Below, one piece after another: positions 44,589 to 53,922 of a stretch of DNA of 64,000 nucleotides. Numbering within the stretch: the first letter of the stretch is position 1; each line of letters begins with the position of its first letter. This stretch comes from UBA2137 sp963740205 (GTDB lineage: Bacteria; Pseudomonadota; Alphaproteobacteria; Micavibrionales; Micavibrionaceae), in NCBI GenBank assembly GCA_963740205.1, contig CAVUDD010000005.1, forward strand, positions 310,001-374,000, written 5' to 3'. The position numbers and the translations under genes are program-made. The notes below the pieces were generated by a model. The model was not told the origin of the DNA. It did no database searches and was given only the letters and a program-made list of their open reading frames with translations.

Positions 44589-45380
44589 TCAGGAATTATA
44601 TCTATCAGGCATAGGGCGTGGGCGTCTTTGTGTTACAGGCTCCATGTGTGAGCTTGCGCTATGATGTGTTCCACCAAATGCGACTTCCCGTGTCACGGTA
44701 AACCCTGCTGTGCGTCCATCTGCAACAGGTCTACGAACTTCTTTGGTGTAATTCGCACTGCCTAAATCAGCAAAGGCAATTGCGCTTCCAAGTTCTGCGT
44801 TACCATCATTTACAGCCAGACTATTGATGGCCGCATTCAGTTTTACTTCGGGGTTATCATAGCTATGGGCTATCTTTTTATTTGTAAGATTTTCGCCCTT
44901 TACCATTGAAAAGGCGTGACCTGCCATATCATTTCCAGTTTCAGCCTGAATAGCTGTATCAACGACTGCAACACCTGCGCCGATGGGACCACCAAAAACT
45001 GCGCCACCAATTATTTTTGCAATGGGCTTTATTTCATCGCCAGTAATTTCACGATAGGCAAGATTGACAAGCGGAATGTGTTGGAAGGGATTAACCATAT
45101 CTACCAAATCAGCAAAGCCAAACTCATCATCGGATGATCCGCGTTCCTCAACAGGAGCATAACCTTGTGAATGGGCAGGAATTTTTGATGCTGAGGGCGC
45201 ATTGAGAGATGTCTGTAAGTTTTCTTTTACGTGTTCTGCGGGTGATTCTGGTCTACTCCAAACAGGTACAGATCCTCCCATGCGACTATTAGCATTTTGT
45301 CGCATTGTGAAAATCTTATTAGGGTTTTGGCCATTGCCAGCCTGTCCTAAAAGAGCGTTTGATGTATTAACTACCTGCAT
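44589..45380 (-). CDS. Hypothetical protein with glycine-zipper segment
   Basis: A 263-residue protein. An unstructured, Ser/Asn/Pro-rich N-terminus (1-90) precedes NPFQHIPLVNLAYREITGD, then IAKIIGGAVFGGPIGAGVAVVDTAI, a glycine-zipper-like hydrophobic segment. The C-terminal third is low in hydrophobics with RRPRPMPDR at the end. I recall similar NPxQHIPxxxxxYR-ITGD proteins in other alphaproteobacteria of unknown role. It is convergent with the PLP protein. Confidence 0.7.
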   Translation of the reverse strand: MQVVNTSNALLGQAGNGQNPNKIFTMRQNANSRMGGSVPVWSRPESPAEHVKENLQTSLNAPSASKIPAHSQGYAPVEERGSSDDEFGFADLVDMVNPFQHIPLVNLAYREITGDEIKPIAKIIGGAVFGGPIGAGVAVVDTAIQAETGNDMAGHAFSMVKGENLTNKKIAHSYDNPEVKLNAAINSLAVNDGNAELGSAIAFADLGSANYTKEVRRPVADGRTAGFTVTREVAFGGTHHSASSHMEPVTQRRPRPMPDRYNS

Positions 45381-45561
45381 TTAGCCAGTTTTTCCTGTAT
45401 TTTTGACGTTAGGCTATAGGAAAGGGTTGCAAGGTATATGCCAGAGTAAAAACTAGACGATTCAATATGTTAAAGGTGCGAAGTGTTCTCTAAACAGCAG
45501 AAACCCTTTACTTTAAGGTAAAAACAGGCAAATCTTGCCGACAAGATAAGGAATAGCCCTG

Positions 45562-46206
45562 ATGTTGCCAAAGTTAGTTATTTATAGTGAAAACAAAGTT
45601 TTCTTATGCCTGTTACAAGAACATCAAAGCCTGTTTGAGGAAAAAATAAATATAGGTTTTGCACAATCAGAAGATAGTTTTTTGGAGAATGTAGAGGATA
45701 CCGATTACCTGCTCATTGACCATAGTATCTCGCTTTCCTCTCTGGAATCCTTACCGCGCAAGACAAAGATATGTTTGGTCGGGGATAGGAAACCAGTCAC
45801 GAAACAAATAGATATATTTCTTCAAACTCCTATGAGAATAGGTGAGTTGCTTGATGGTTTGCTGAACCTGCAATCAGGACAAAATCTGATCTCAAACGCA
45901 CCTGATAAAATTTACCTTGCGGGCGGAATTGAGTTTTCTGCGAGAAGCCTAAACTGTGAGGATGCAAAAGGTAACTCTGTTGTGATTACCGAGAAAGAGG
46001 CGCAGTTTCTATTGGCTTTATATAATTCAGAAGACAAAACTCTGGATAGAAAATCACTACTGCAAAAAGTTTGGGAATATGCCGATAGTGCCGAGACCCA
46101 TACATTAGAGACGCATGTATATAGATTGCGTCAAAAGTTGAATAGGCTTGAGGCTGATGACCCCATTGAAACCGTTGAAAACGGATACCGCTTAAGAGTG
46201 GTTTAG
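45562..46206 (+). CDS. OmpR-type winged-helix regulator with degenerate receiver
   Basis: A 214-residue protein. The N-terminal domain has a possible D53 in LLIDHS, but the acidic pair is replaced by YSEN and the switch lysine is missing (QTPMRIGEL), so phosphorylation is doubtful. The C-terminal DNA-binding domain (ITEKEAQFLLALYNSE, KSLLQKVWEYADSAETHTLETHVYRLRQKL, VENGYRL) is intact. GATAAGGAAT precedes ATG. It is convergent with mrcA eight bases on. Target genes are unknown. Confidence 0.85.
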   Translation: MLPKLVIYSENKVFLCLLQEHQSLFEEKINIGFAQSEDSFLENVEDTDYLLIDHSISLSSLESLPRKTKICLVGDRKPVTKQIDIFLQTPMRIGELLDGLLNLQSGQNLISNAPDKIYLAGGIEFSARSLNCEDAKGNSVVITEKEAQFLLALYNSEDKTLDRKSLLQKVWEYADSAETHTLETHVYRLRQKLNRLEADDPIETVENGYRLRVV

Positions 46207-46214
46207 AATTTGAA

Positions 46215-48668
46215 TTAGTATAATCCGCCCGTTCCTGTGGTCGTAGGGGATTGCTCTTGTGGAGGTGTGCCAACAGGGGGGTAATTTGTCTCTGGATATT
46301 CGGCAAAAGGATTGTCAGGATAAACTGGTTGAATTTGTCCTGTCGTATCATAGGATTGTGCAGAGATAGCACCATCGTCGATTATCATTACCCGATCTTC
46401 TGGCTCTGTTCCTGGAACGAATGCTTCCCATATTCCACTATCATCTAGTGGTGAAACTCTGCGACCAGTATTAGGATTAACGCGAACCAGTTTTATACCT
46501 TCTGGAACACGGAATGGAATGGCGGGTTTACTCTTGAGGGCGTCGGTTACAAAATCCTTGAATACAGGTAGGGCGACAGAAGAACCTGTTTCCTTTTTAC
46601 CCAAGGGTTTTGGGTTATCCATACCCATATAAACCCCAACAACCATATCGGGTGAGAATCCTATAAACCAAGCATCTTTCGATTCATTTGTCGTTCCTGT
46701 TTTACCCCCCAGAGGGCGATTAAGCTCTTTAAGCCTTACTGCTGTGCCACGCTCAGCAACACCCTCAAGTATGGAAACAATCTGATATATGGTTTTTGGG
46801 TCACCAACTTGCGCACGGTTATCGGGAATATTAGGAACGGATTGATTGTCCCACCTAACTTTTGGCCCGCAATTTGTACATTTTCGATCATCATATTGAT
46901 AGACTGTCTCGCCGTAGCGGTTTTGAATTCTATCAATGAGAGTGGGAACAATTTTGCGTCCACCATTCACCAGCATGGCATAGCCATTGGTAATATCGAT
47001 TAGTGTTGTCTCAGCAGCGCCTAATGAATTAGCAAGATGGGGTTGGAGGTCATTGTATACTCCAAACTCTTCTGCCGTATTGACGATTTTATCCATACCT
47101 ATGTGATGGGCAAGTCGTACGGTCATAAGGTTACGTGATTTTTCAACACCAACGCGAATGGGTGTTGGACCATAGAATTTATCGGAGTAGTTTTTGGGTC
47201 TCCAGAAATGTCCGGGTCTGTCCTCATATTCGAAAGGTGCATCAAGCACGAGTGTTGAGGGTGTAAATCCTTCCTGAAGAGCGGTCAGATAAATGAAAGG
47301 TTTGAAAGCAGAGCCAGGTTGACGTTTGGCTTGCGTTGTTCGGTTGTACTGGCTGTTGTCAAATTTCCAACCACCCTGCATGGCAAGAACACGCCCTGTG
47401 TGTGGATCGATAACAATAATGGCGCCTTGAATTTTGGGGATTTGTTTGAGTGCGAAAGTTTTATCTTTTCTCTGTTCAACCATGACAACATCACCTGCCT
47501 TGAGAGGTTTGCTGCTCGACCATTTTATATCCTCATCACGGATAGTACCCTTCTGACCATTTTCCAGAGCTATTGATCCACCAGACCCTACAACCATTGC
47601 AAGAGACCATTCTTTTAGAAAGCCCTCGGGCTTAACTATTTCAGCTAGTTTTGCCTGGGAGTCCGTAGTGCTCAGCCCTGCTTTAATAGGCCCTCTCCAA
47701 CCATGGCGACGATCATAATTTGTGAGACCATCACGTAGTGCCGTCACAGCAATATTTTGATAATTTGGATCAATAGTTGTTCGAATGGAAAGCCCTTCTT
47801 TGTAGATACTATCTTTACCGTAATGCTCAATCATTTCACGGCGGACTTCTTCTGCAAAATAAGCTGCTTCGACAATTCGGTTTTCATCGCGCGGAATAAC
47901 CTCAAGAGGTTTAAGCTTTGCAATTTCAGCTTCGCCTTTGGTTATGAAATCTGAATCAACCATATTATCTATAACCCAATTTCGACGCCCTATCGCTGCA
48001 TCATAGTTTTTTACTGGCTGATAATTATTTGGTGCCTTAGGCAGGGCTGCAAGATAGGCAACCTCTTCGATGTTTAAATCATCAAGGGATTTATTAAAGT
48101 AATTAAGCGCCGCGGATGCAACGCCATACGAGCGTTTTCCCAGAAAGATTTCATTGAGATAGAGTTCTAAAATTCTGTCCTTATCCATCGCCTTATCCAT
48201 GCGATAGGCAACAATAGCTTCTTTGATTTTTCTTTTGTAGGAAACTTCATCACTTAACAGGAAGTTCTTTGCAACCTGTTGCGTGATTGTAGAGGCTCCA
48301 ATGGGGCGTCTGCCTGTTCCATAATTTTTAAGGTTGGACATCATGGCGCGAGCAATTGCCATCGGATCAACGCCTTTATGTGTATAGAAATTCTTATCTT
48401 CTGCGGCAAGAAATGCGTTCTTTACAAGATCTGGTATTTCATCGCTAGGAATAAAGATGCGATTTTCCTGTGCAAACTCTGCAAGCAATCTTCCATCCCC
48501 CGCATGGACACGTGTCACAACTGGAGGCTCATAATCCTTTAGTGTGGAATAATCAGGTAAATCATGGGAGTAGTAACTGAATATGCCGATTATAGCCAAG
48601 ACACCGGCGATTGCCGCAATTAAGCCGAGAGAGGCAACCCATAAAAAGAATGTTCCAATAAATTTCAT
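46215..48668 (-). CDS. mrcA: Penicillin-binding protein 1A (class A PBP)
   Basis: An 817-residue bifunctional peptidoglycan synthase. One N-terminal TM (about 8-30), glycosyltransferase domain with AAEDKNFYTHKGVD and RKIKEAIVAYRMDK; transpeptidase with SAFK active-site serine in RQPGSAFKPF, SxN in EKSRNLMTVRLA and GKTGTTNESKDAWFIG. Ends in a Pro/Thr/Gly tail. An IgG-like OB insertion (TSKPLKAGDVV) fits PBP1A. It is divergent from the VanX-like gene. Confidence 0.96.
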   Translation of the reverse strand: MKFIGTFFLWVASLGLIAAIAGVLAIIGIFSYYSHDLPDYSTLKDYEPPVVTRVHAGDGRLLAEFAQENRIFIPSDEIPDLVKNAFLAAEDKNFYTHKGVDPMAIARAMMSNLKNYGTGRRPIGASTITQQVAKNFLLSDEVSYKRKIKEAIVAYRMDKAMDKDRILELYLNEIFLGKRSYGVASAALNYFNKSLDDLNIEEVAYLAALPKAPNNYQPVKNYDAAIGRRNWVIDNMVDSDFITKGEAEIAKLKPLEVIPRDENRIVEAAYFAEEVRREMIEHYGKDSIYKEGLSIRTTIDPNYQNIAVTALRDGLTNYDRRHGWRGPIKAGLSTTDSQAKLAEIVKPEGFLKEWSLAMVVGSGGSIALENGQKGTIRDEDIKWSSSKPLKAGDVVMVEQRKDKTFALKQIPKIQGAIIVIDPHTGRVLAMQGGWKFDNSQYNRTTQAKRQPGSAFKPFIYLTALQEGFTPSTLVLDAPFEYEDRPGHFWRPKNYSDKFYGPTPIRVGVEKSRNLMTVRLAHHIGMDKIVNTAEEFGVYNDLQPHLANSLGAAETTLIDITNGYAMLVNGGRKIVPTLIDRIQNRYGETVYQYDDRKCTNCGPKVRWDNQSVPNIPDNRAQVGDPKTIYQIVSILEGVAERGTAVRLKELNRPLGGKTGTTNESKDAWFIGFSPDMVVGVYMGMDNPKPLGKKETGSSVALPVFKDFVTDALKSKPAIPFRVPEGIKLVRVNPNTGRRVSPLDDSGIWEAFVPGTEPEDRVMIIDDGAISAQSYDTTGQIQPVYPDNPFAEYPETNYPPVGTPPQEQSPTTTGTGGLY

Positions 48669-48714
48669 ACTATTTGATATAGTGTTATCACGGAAAAATT
48701 ACTACAGTTAGTTT

Positions 48715-49377
48715 ATGACTAAAATCATACCACCTTCTGATTTGATTTGCATGGATGAATATCAAGAATCTCACGCCTTGAGAATTGACCTTGTTTATGC
48801 AGATGCACAACACCCAGAAAATTTATTTAAAGAAGCAATATATTGTGAAAAGGCAAAGATGTGGCTTCATAAGGATATGGCTGAAATTGTCCTCAAGGCA
48901 TCAGAGTTTGCAAGAACGATAGGGCGTAAATTGGTTCTTAAGGACGGTTTACGTCCTGTAAATGCGCAGAAAAAGATGCTTGAAACAGATATAGTCAAAG
49001 CCAATCCGCATTGGTTAGTAGCTCCAAGATTGCTCTCTCCCCCTGGATTGGGAGGCCACCCCCGCGGAATGGCGATTGACCTCACAATAGAAGATGAAAA
49101 TGGCAATGAACTTGATTTTGGAACACCGTTTGATGCGTTACCGCCCAAGGGCGCGCCTAACCCTGCGGCACGAGATTATGAAGATTTGCCAAAAGAGGCA
49201 TTGAAGAACAGAAAGTACCTTGAGCGTATCATGCATGAATCTGCAATTTTGACGGGGAAGGTTATTTTGCCGCTTCCAAATGAATGGTGGGATTTTCGAT
49301 TTACAGCCGATGTTTATAATCAATATACGCCATTATCCGAAGAGGATTTACCTTTTCAGGTCACCAACCAGAAGTAA
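48715..49377 (+). CDS. D-alanyl-D-alanine dipeptidase (VanX/DdpX-like, M15D)
   Basis: A 220-residue zinc peptidase cutting D-Ala-D-Ala dipeptide or a related substrate. LKDGLRPVNAQKK, HPRGMAIDLTI (zinc His and Asp) and EWWDFRF (catalytic Glu and zinc His position replaced in text by D) fit the family. No clear signal peptide, so probably cytoplasmic as VanX/DdpX. Starts 46 bases from mrcA on the other strand, giving a cell-wall pair. Confidence 0.85.
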   Translation: MTKIIPPSDLICMDEYQESHALRIDLVYADAQHPENLFKEAIYCEKAKMWLHKDMAEIVLKASEFARTIGRKLVLKDGLRPVNAQKKMLETDIVKANPHWLVAPRLLSPPGLGGHPRGMAIDLTIEDENGNELDFGTPFDALPPKGAPNPAARDYEDLPKEALKNRKYLERIMHESAILTGKVILPLPNEWWDFRFTADVYNQYTPLSEEDLPFQVTNQK

Positions 49378-49382
49378 TATGT

Positions 49383-50645
49383 TTATTTTTCTGTTTTCGG
49401 ATGATTCTCTTGAGAAACCTTGGCGGCCATCTGTGCTGTAATATACGAGGGCTTATCTGGCATAGCGATATAGTCACCCCTATCTTCAGGCGCGACAGGA
49501 TCTGTAAGTCCAATTCTGAAAATCGCAAATATAATTGTAATAAAGCAAAAAAGTGGCGGCATGAAGAAAAATGCCATCTGCCCAAATATTGAAATAGTAG
49601 TACCTATTATAAGTGGTCCAATAAGTGCACCTGCGCCATTGATAAGAACAATGCTTGCGCTGGCATTCACAATTTCTTCTTCGCTTAAGCGATCATTTAC
49701 ATGGGTGGCTGATGTGCTGTAAATGGTCATCATTAGACCACTCATTATCGCAATAGCAATAAAATCAAAAAATATGACGTCATTCATTTTTAATAAGCCC
49801 GCGCATACACCAGCAATACAAATGAGAGATAAAATTAGCACGAGCATCTTACGTCTATCTATTTTGTCGGATAGCCATCCAGCTGGGTACTGTAATATCA
49901 TCCCCGAGATAACCAGCATTGCCATGAAGAAAGAAATTTCTTTTGGGGTCATTCCCTCGTTAACACCATAGACAGGGGCAATTACAAGAAAAGCTGTTGA
50001 TGTCATACCAGCAAGAAAACACCCAACAATGCCCAAAGGCGCTATTCTGATTAGCTGGGGAATTGATACGCTTTTGGGTGCTTCATATCTGGGTTGGGGC
50101 CGTTTACTTAAAGATAGAGGAATAATGGCCAGAGACAGAACAACCGAGTTCAATACGAAGAGTTGAAATCCTTTCGGGTCGGCCACATTCAAAAGAAGTT
50201 GCGCCCCAGTAAGCGCGATGAACACAGTCAACATATAAATACTGAGAACCTGCCCCCTGTTTTTCTTAGTAGAGGCTGCGTTTAGCCAGCTTTCTGAAAT
50301 AATAAATATTGCGGCAAAACTAAAACCATTAAACCCTCTTAATATTGCCCAAGCGATGGGGGAGTCAGATAATGTGTAGATAAGTGCAACTGCTGAGGCA
50401 CATGAGGCAAACGCTGCATATACACGAACATGACCGACGTTTTTCACAAGCTTTGGTGTAATGATACACCCACTGATGTAGCCAATATAATACGCGGCAA
50501 GAACAGCGGATAATGTCGCCGTGTCTAATCCAATTAATGCCCCGCGCACACCAATAAGGGTCGCCTGTAATCCGTTACCCAGAACGAGTAAAAGGATTCC
50601 AGCAAAAATTGGCCATGTACTTAGAATGGTCTTTTTGGTGGTCAT
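49383..50645 (-). CDS. MFS transporter (YcaD-like)
   Basis: A 420-residue protein with 12 predicted helices. The A-motif-like GWLSDKIDRRKMLVL between helices 8 and 9 and AAYYIGYISGCIITPKLVKNVGHVRVY in the first half place it in the MFS. The overall pattern resembles the YcaD/YfkF-type uncharacterised group. A hydrophilic tail of about 35 residues follows helix 12. Substrate unknown. It is convergent with the VanX-like gene, five bases apart. Confidence 0.88.
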   Translation of the reverse strand: MTTKKTILSTWPIFAGILLLVLGNGLQATLIGVRGALIGLDTATLSAVLAAYYIGYISGCIITPKLVKNVGHVRVYAAFASCASAVALIYTLSDSPIAWAILRGFNGFSFAAIFIISESWLNAASTKKNRGQVLSIYMLTVFIALTGAQLLLNVADPKGFQLFVLNSVVLSLAIIPLSLSKRPQPRYEAPKSVSIPQLIRIAPLGIVGCFLAGMTSTAFLVIAPVYGVNEGMTPKEISFFMAMLVISGMILQYPAGWLSDKIDRRKMLVLILSLICIAGVCAGLLKMNDVIFFDFIAIAIMSGLMMTIYSTSATHVNDRLSEEEIVNASASIVLINGAGALIGPLIIGTTISIFGQMAFFFMPPLFCFITIIFAIFRIGLTDPVAPEDRGDYIAMPDKPSYITAQMAAKVSQENHPKTEK

Positions 50646-50740
50646 ATTTAGTCTTTTTTAGAAGTCAAAAATTCGCGAGGAATTACGCTTGCGCTTACTT
50701 ATCAAGTTTACACAAACTGTCAATGATAAATAGTGGAATC

Positions 50741-51523
50741 TTAGGAAATATGTTCGGCGTGTTTGGCGATGGGACCATCGGCACGACCATTGATAAATTG
50801 GTCAACGTACTCATTGCCTGACTTGTCCAGTTTAGAGACAGGCCCTGACCAGATAATTTTACCTTCGTATATCATTGCGACCTTGTCAGCGATTTTACGA
50901 ACAGAGGACATGTCATGCGTGATCGAAAGAGCGGTTGCCCCCAAATCTTTCACACATTTTTTGATAAGATCATTAATGACATCGGCCATAATGGGGTCAA
51001 GTCCAGTGGTGGGCTCGTCAAAAAATATAATTTCAGGATTGGATGCAATGGCGCGAGCCAGACCTATACGCTTTTGCATTCCACCAGAGAGTTCGGCGGG
51101 GAATAGATCTGCAACAGCAGGGCCCATACCAACTGCCCCAATTTTTTGTAAGGCAATTTCACGAGCTTCATCGCGATGCATACGGCCACCATATATAAGA
51201 CCAAAGGCCACATTTTCCCAAACAGGCATAGAATCAAAAAGAGCCCCTCCTTGAAATAACATACCGAATTTTCCCATCATAAAGTCATGCTCTTCGCTGG
51301 ACATTTTTGAGACGTCCTTGCCGTCGACTTCTATAAGACCGCTATCAGGTTTAATAATATCCAAAATACATTTTAGCGTAACTGATTTACCCGATCCGGA
51401 GCCACCGATAACAACAAGAGATTCTCCCTTGGCAACTTCAAGATCAACACCCTTTAAGACGTGTTTGTTAGCAAACGATTTTTTAACATCACGCATTGAA
51501 ATTTTAGGTGTTGCCTTAATCAT
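50741..51523 (-). CDS. mlaF: Phospholipid transport ABC ATP-binding protein (MlaF-like)
   Basis: A 260-residue ATPase: Walker A IGGSGSGKSVTLKCIL, signature LSGGMQKRIGLARAI, Walker B EIIFFDEPTTGLDPI, H-loop SITHDM. The DEAREIALQKIGAVGM insert is typical of MlaF. It probably drives lipid movement across the periplasm with the MlaE permease, whose stop overlaps its start by four bases. No MCE protein (MlaD) gene is nearby in the window. Confidence 0.92.
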   Translation of the reverse strand: MIKATPKISMRDVKKSFANKHVLKGVDLEVAKGESLVVIGGSGSGKSVTLKCILDIIKPDSGLIEVDGKDVSKMSSEEHDFMMGKFGMLFQGGALFDSMPVWENVAFGLIYGGRMHRDEAREIALQKIGAVGMGPAVADLFPAELSGGMQKRIGLARAIASNPEIIFFDEPTTGLDPIMADVINDLIKKCVKDLGATALSITHDMSSVRKIADKVAMIYEGKIIWSGPVSKLDKSGNEYVDQFINGRADGPIAKHAEHIS

Positions 51524-52314
51524 GAGAAAAACACCTGTGTAAGAATATAGTTAAAAACAAGAATAAGAATGGAAGATGAAACAACTGCATTCGTAGTTGC
51601 TTTACCAACGCCTTGTGCGCCACGCCCAGAATGGAAGCCGTGATAGCAGCCCATCAATGTAACTAAAAATCCAAAAACAGCGGCCTTTAAAAGACCGGAG
51701 GTAACGTCCATATTTTCAAGGACGTCCCAGCTTTGACTTAGATAGTTAGCGGCTGAAAAATCAAGAACATATACTGCAACAACATATCCACCAAGAATTC
51801 CAATCAAATCACCGATAAGGACAAGGATAGGTAACATTAAAGTTCCCGCAATAATTCTTGGGGCTATAAGATACTTGAAAGGATTGACGGATAGTGTGCG
51901 AAGCGCGTCAATTTGTTCGGTGACTTTCATCGTGCCAATCTCGGCAGCAATAGAGGCGCCTACACGCCCAGCAACCATAAGCCCTGCAAGAACAGGTGCT
52001 AGCTCTCGTGTGATGGAAAGTGTTACAACCGCTGCAATCGCGCCTTCAGCGTTAAAGCGGGTAAATCCTGTATAGGATTGTAGCGCAAGAACCATACCTG
52101 TAAAAAATGTCGTAAGTCCTACAACGGGTAAAGAGTAATACCCGATAGACATAAATTGATGAATAAGGTTTTTAGGGAAAAATGGAGGTGTAAATATATG
52201 TTTGATTACTGCGCCAATGAAAATAAATAGACGTCCTAAAGATCCCAGCATAGATAAAACTGAATGTCCTACTGTTTGGCAGATGTCGGGAATATTTATA
52301 TTACGTGCGTTCAC
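51520..52314 (-). CDS. mlaE: Phospholipid ABC transporter permease (MlaE-like)
   Basis: A 264-residue inner-membrane permease with about six helices. It has FFTGMVLALQSY, ELAPVLAGLMVAGRVGASIAAEIGTM and VTEQIDALRTLSVNPFKYLIAPRI, the MlaE-family core, and a late CYHGFHSGRGAQGVGKATTNAVV. ATGA overlap with mlaF. Its start has no near neighbour on the same strand, so its promoter lies between 52314 and the hsp20 terminator. Confidence 0.94.
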   Translation of the reverse strand: MNARNINIPDICQTVGHSVLSMLGSLGRLFIFIGAVIKHIFTPPFFPKNLIHQFMSIGYYSLPVVGLTTFFTGMVLALQSYTGFTRFNAEGAIAAVVTLSITRELAPVLAGLMVAGRVGASIAAEIGTMKVTEQIDALRTLSVNPFKYLIAPRIIAGTLMLPILVLIGDLIGILGGYVVAVYVLDFSAANYLSQSWDVLENMDVTSGLLKAAVFGFLVTLMGCYHGFHSGRGAQGVGKATTNAVVSSSILILVFNYILTQVFFS

Positions 52315-52407
52315 TTAAAACAGATCTCTCAAAATTATATAATCAAAGAGGAATAGCATGTGAGGCGCGGTATGAAAAGTGTCAAATCGGATGTCCAAAC
52401 ACAGAAA

Positions 52408-52431
52408 AACCCGAGAAATAATTCTCGGGTT
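52408..52431 (-). terminator. Rho-independent terminator after the hsp20-DUF1150 pair
   Basis: AACCCGAGAA (52408-52417) and TTCTCGGGTT (52422-52431) form a 10-bp stem with a four-base loop and a TTTTCTG tail on the minus strand, 17 bases beyond the DUF1150 stop. Confidence 0.9.
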
Positions 52432-52448
52432 CTAAATTTATTAAGAAT

Positions 52449-52679
52449 TTAATGAATACTTACTGCGCGTAGTTCGTTGTGAAAGAGGCTGCCAAGCGCC
52501 ATTTCTCGTGTATCGTTAATAGTAAGGGTTGTGCCATCTGCTGCATGAACCGCATAGGCATCTTGTCCACCTACTTTAACCTGTTTGATATAGGCCATCT
52601 GGTCAATTCCCATTGCTTTAAAGTCTCTGGGGCTCAAGAGCCTTAGAAAGTCTATGACTGTTTGTGGTTTGTCATTCAT
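52449..52679 (-). CDS. DUF1150-like small protein
   Basis: A 76-residue protein from ATG 52679 (MNDKPQTVIDFLRLLS), preceded by GGAAAGG. It keeps the DUF1150 pattern: FKAMGIDQMAYIKQVKV, AYAVHAADGTTL and a late ALGSLFHNELRAVSIH. Its usual partner is the Hsp20 gene immediately upstream, 16 bases apart; a stress-linked role is inferred from that alone. The longer frame to 52733 lies inside hsp20. Confidence 0.88.
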   Translation of the reverse strand: MNDKPQTVIDFLRLLSPRDFKAMGIDQMAYIKQVKVGGQDAYAVHAADGTTLTINDTREMALGSLFHNELRAVSIH

Positions 52680-52695
52680 ATCAAAATACCTTTCC

Positions 52696-53178
52696 TTACT
52701 TACGCTTGGGGGATGTAGAAGTTTCATCAACATCTATAGCTTTGAGCTTCCCATTGGATTTGCCTTCGAGGTTTTTAATTGAAATTTTCTTTGCAGATGA
52801 TTGTGGAATAACGCGCTCCATATCAATATGAAGAAGTCCGTTATTTAGAGAAGCGTCTTTTACCTCAATACCATCTGCAAGCACAAAGCTACGTTGAAAT
52901 TGACGTGCTGCAATACCGCGATGGATATATGTGCGAGATGAATCGTCATCTTGTTTTCCACGAATAGTCAGCTGGTTGTTCTCAACCTCAACCTCAAGAT
53001 TATCCATGGTAAATCCGGCAACAGCCAAAGTGATACGAAGATCATCTTCACTTACTTGTTCGATGTTGTAAGGAGGGTAAGCCTCGCCCGCTGACTTTTT
53101 TAAGCGGTCAAAGGTTTGTTCAAAGTGGTCGAAACCCAGAAATAGTGGGCTTTCAAATAAAGATAGTCTAGTAGTCAT
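52696..53178 (-). CDS. Small heat-shock protein Hsp20
   Basis: A 160-residue alpha-crystallin chaperone from ATG 53178 (MTTRLSLFESPLFLGFDHFEQTFDR), with AGAGGAG upstream. The alpha-crystallin domain shows YPPYNIEQVSEDDLRITLAVAGF, VEVENNQLTIRGKQ, YIHRGIAARQFQRSF and LNNGLLHIDMERV with the IPQS (IxI-like) tail region. Upstream in-frame ATG/GTG codons to 53238 are non-conserved. Confidence 0.94.
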   Translation of the reverse strand: MTTRLSLFESPLFLGFDHFEQTFDRLKKSAGEAYPPYNIEQVSEDDLRITLAVAGFTMDNLEVEVENNQLTIRGKQDDDSSRTYIHRGIAARQFQRSFVLADGIEVKDASLNNGLLHIDMERVIPQSSAKKISIKNLEGKSNGKLKAIDVDETSTSPKRK

Positions 53179-53298
53179 GTTTATAACTCCTCTGTTGAGC
53201 AAGCTAATATTAACAAATGACCTCACCATGAGCGTCATTCAGTACTGATTATATAGAATTATACGGAGGAAATGCAAGTTTGGATGAACTGCGGGATT

Positions 53299-53490
53299 TT
53301 ACTTTTTGGCACGCGTAAAGGCTCGGTCGCAATACCCGCAATCAATAGTGTCCTTGCCATCAAATGAATAGTAAACAACAGGATGGCCAAGTGGTCCAAG
53401 ACCACCGTCACATGCGACCTCATCTGTGCCAGCGGGCAAAGTAATTTCCTCAGGTTTGTTATAGTCAGGTTTCATGCTTTTGCTCGCCAT
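53299..53490 (-). CDS. Zinc-finger domain protein (CHCC type)
   Basis: A 63-residue protein from ATG 53490 (MASKSMKPDYNKPEE). CDGGLGPLGHPVVYY and DCGYCDRAF give the Cys-His-Cys-Cys pattern of the zf-CHCC family related to NDUFS6 of complex I. A role in respiration is possible but not shown. It is divergent from the gene at 53533 with 42 bases between. Confidence 0.88.
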   Translation of the reverse strand: MASKSMKPDYNKPEEITLPAGTDEVACDGGLGPLGHPVVYYSFDGKDTIDCGYCDRAFTRAKK

Positions 53491-53532
53491 TTTTGGGTGA
53501 CATATTCTTGTAATCTTTATACAGTGTCTTTT

Positions 53533-53922
53533 ATGAATGTCCAGACTTTGAAATGGAAGCCGTCTGTAACGGTTGAACAGCAACCAGAGAAGTTTATTAC
53601 CGTTGATTTAGAAACGGATAAACTCCTCTATCTTTGGGGTGGTTCTATTGTTTCTTTTGAATGGTTAAAGGACGGAAAACCCAAACCAAAAGAAGACCTG
53701 AAAGAGGCTCTTCGTGAAAAATTTGAGAAGAAAGAATTGGCGCTTCAAAAGGGTGAGGCTATTGAACAACCGTTATTGGGTATAGGTATATTCAGTGGTA
53801 TTGAAATAGGAACCGGACGTGAAACCCTATGCGTTTTTGCTGCCCATAAGGTTCCAACAATCAAATGCTCCATCATGAAGGCCATGGAAAAAGAATTTAC
53901 CAAGCTTTGGAATAAGGGCTAG
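53533..53922 (+). CDS. Hypothetical 129-residue protein
   Basis: From ATG 53533 (MNVQTLKWKPSVTVEQQ). It has no membrane segment. It is charged in the middle (KPKPKEDLKEALREKFEKKEL) and ends with a Cys-containing segment TIKCSIMKAMEKEF. I recognise no family. Its end overlaps cysS by four bases in convergent orientation. Confidence 0.7.
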   Translation: MNVQTLKWKPSVTVEQQPEKFITVDLETDKLLYLWGGSIVSFEWLKDGKPKPKEDLKEALREKFEKKELALQKGEAIEQPLLGIGIFSGIEIGTGRETLCVFAAHKVPTIKCSIMKAMEKEFTKLWNKG

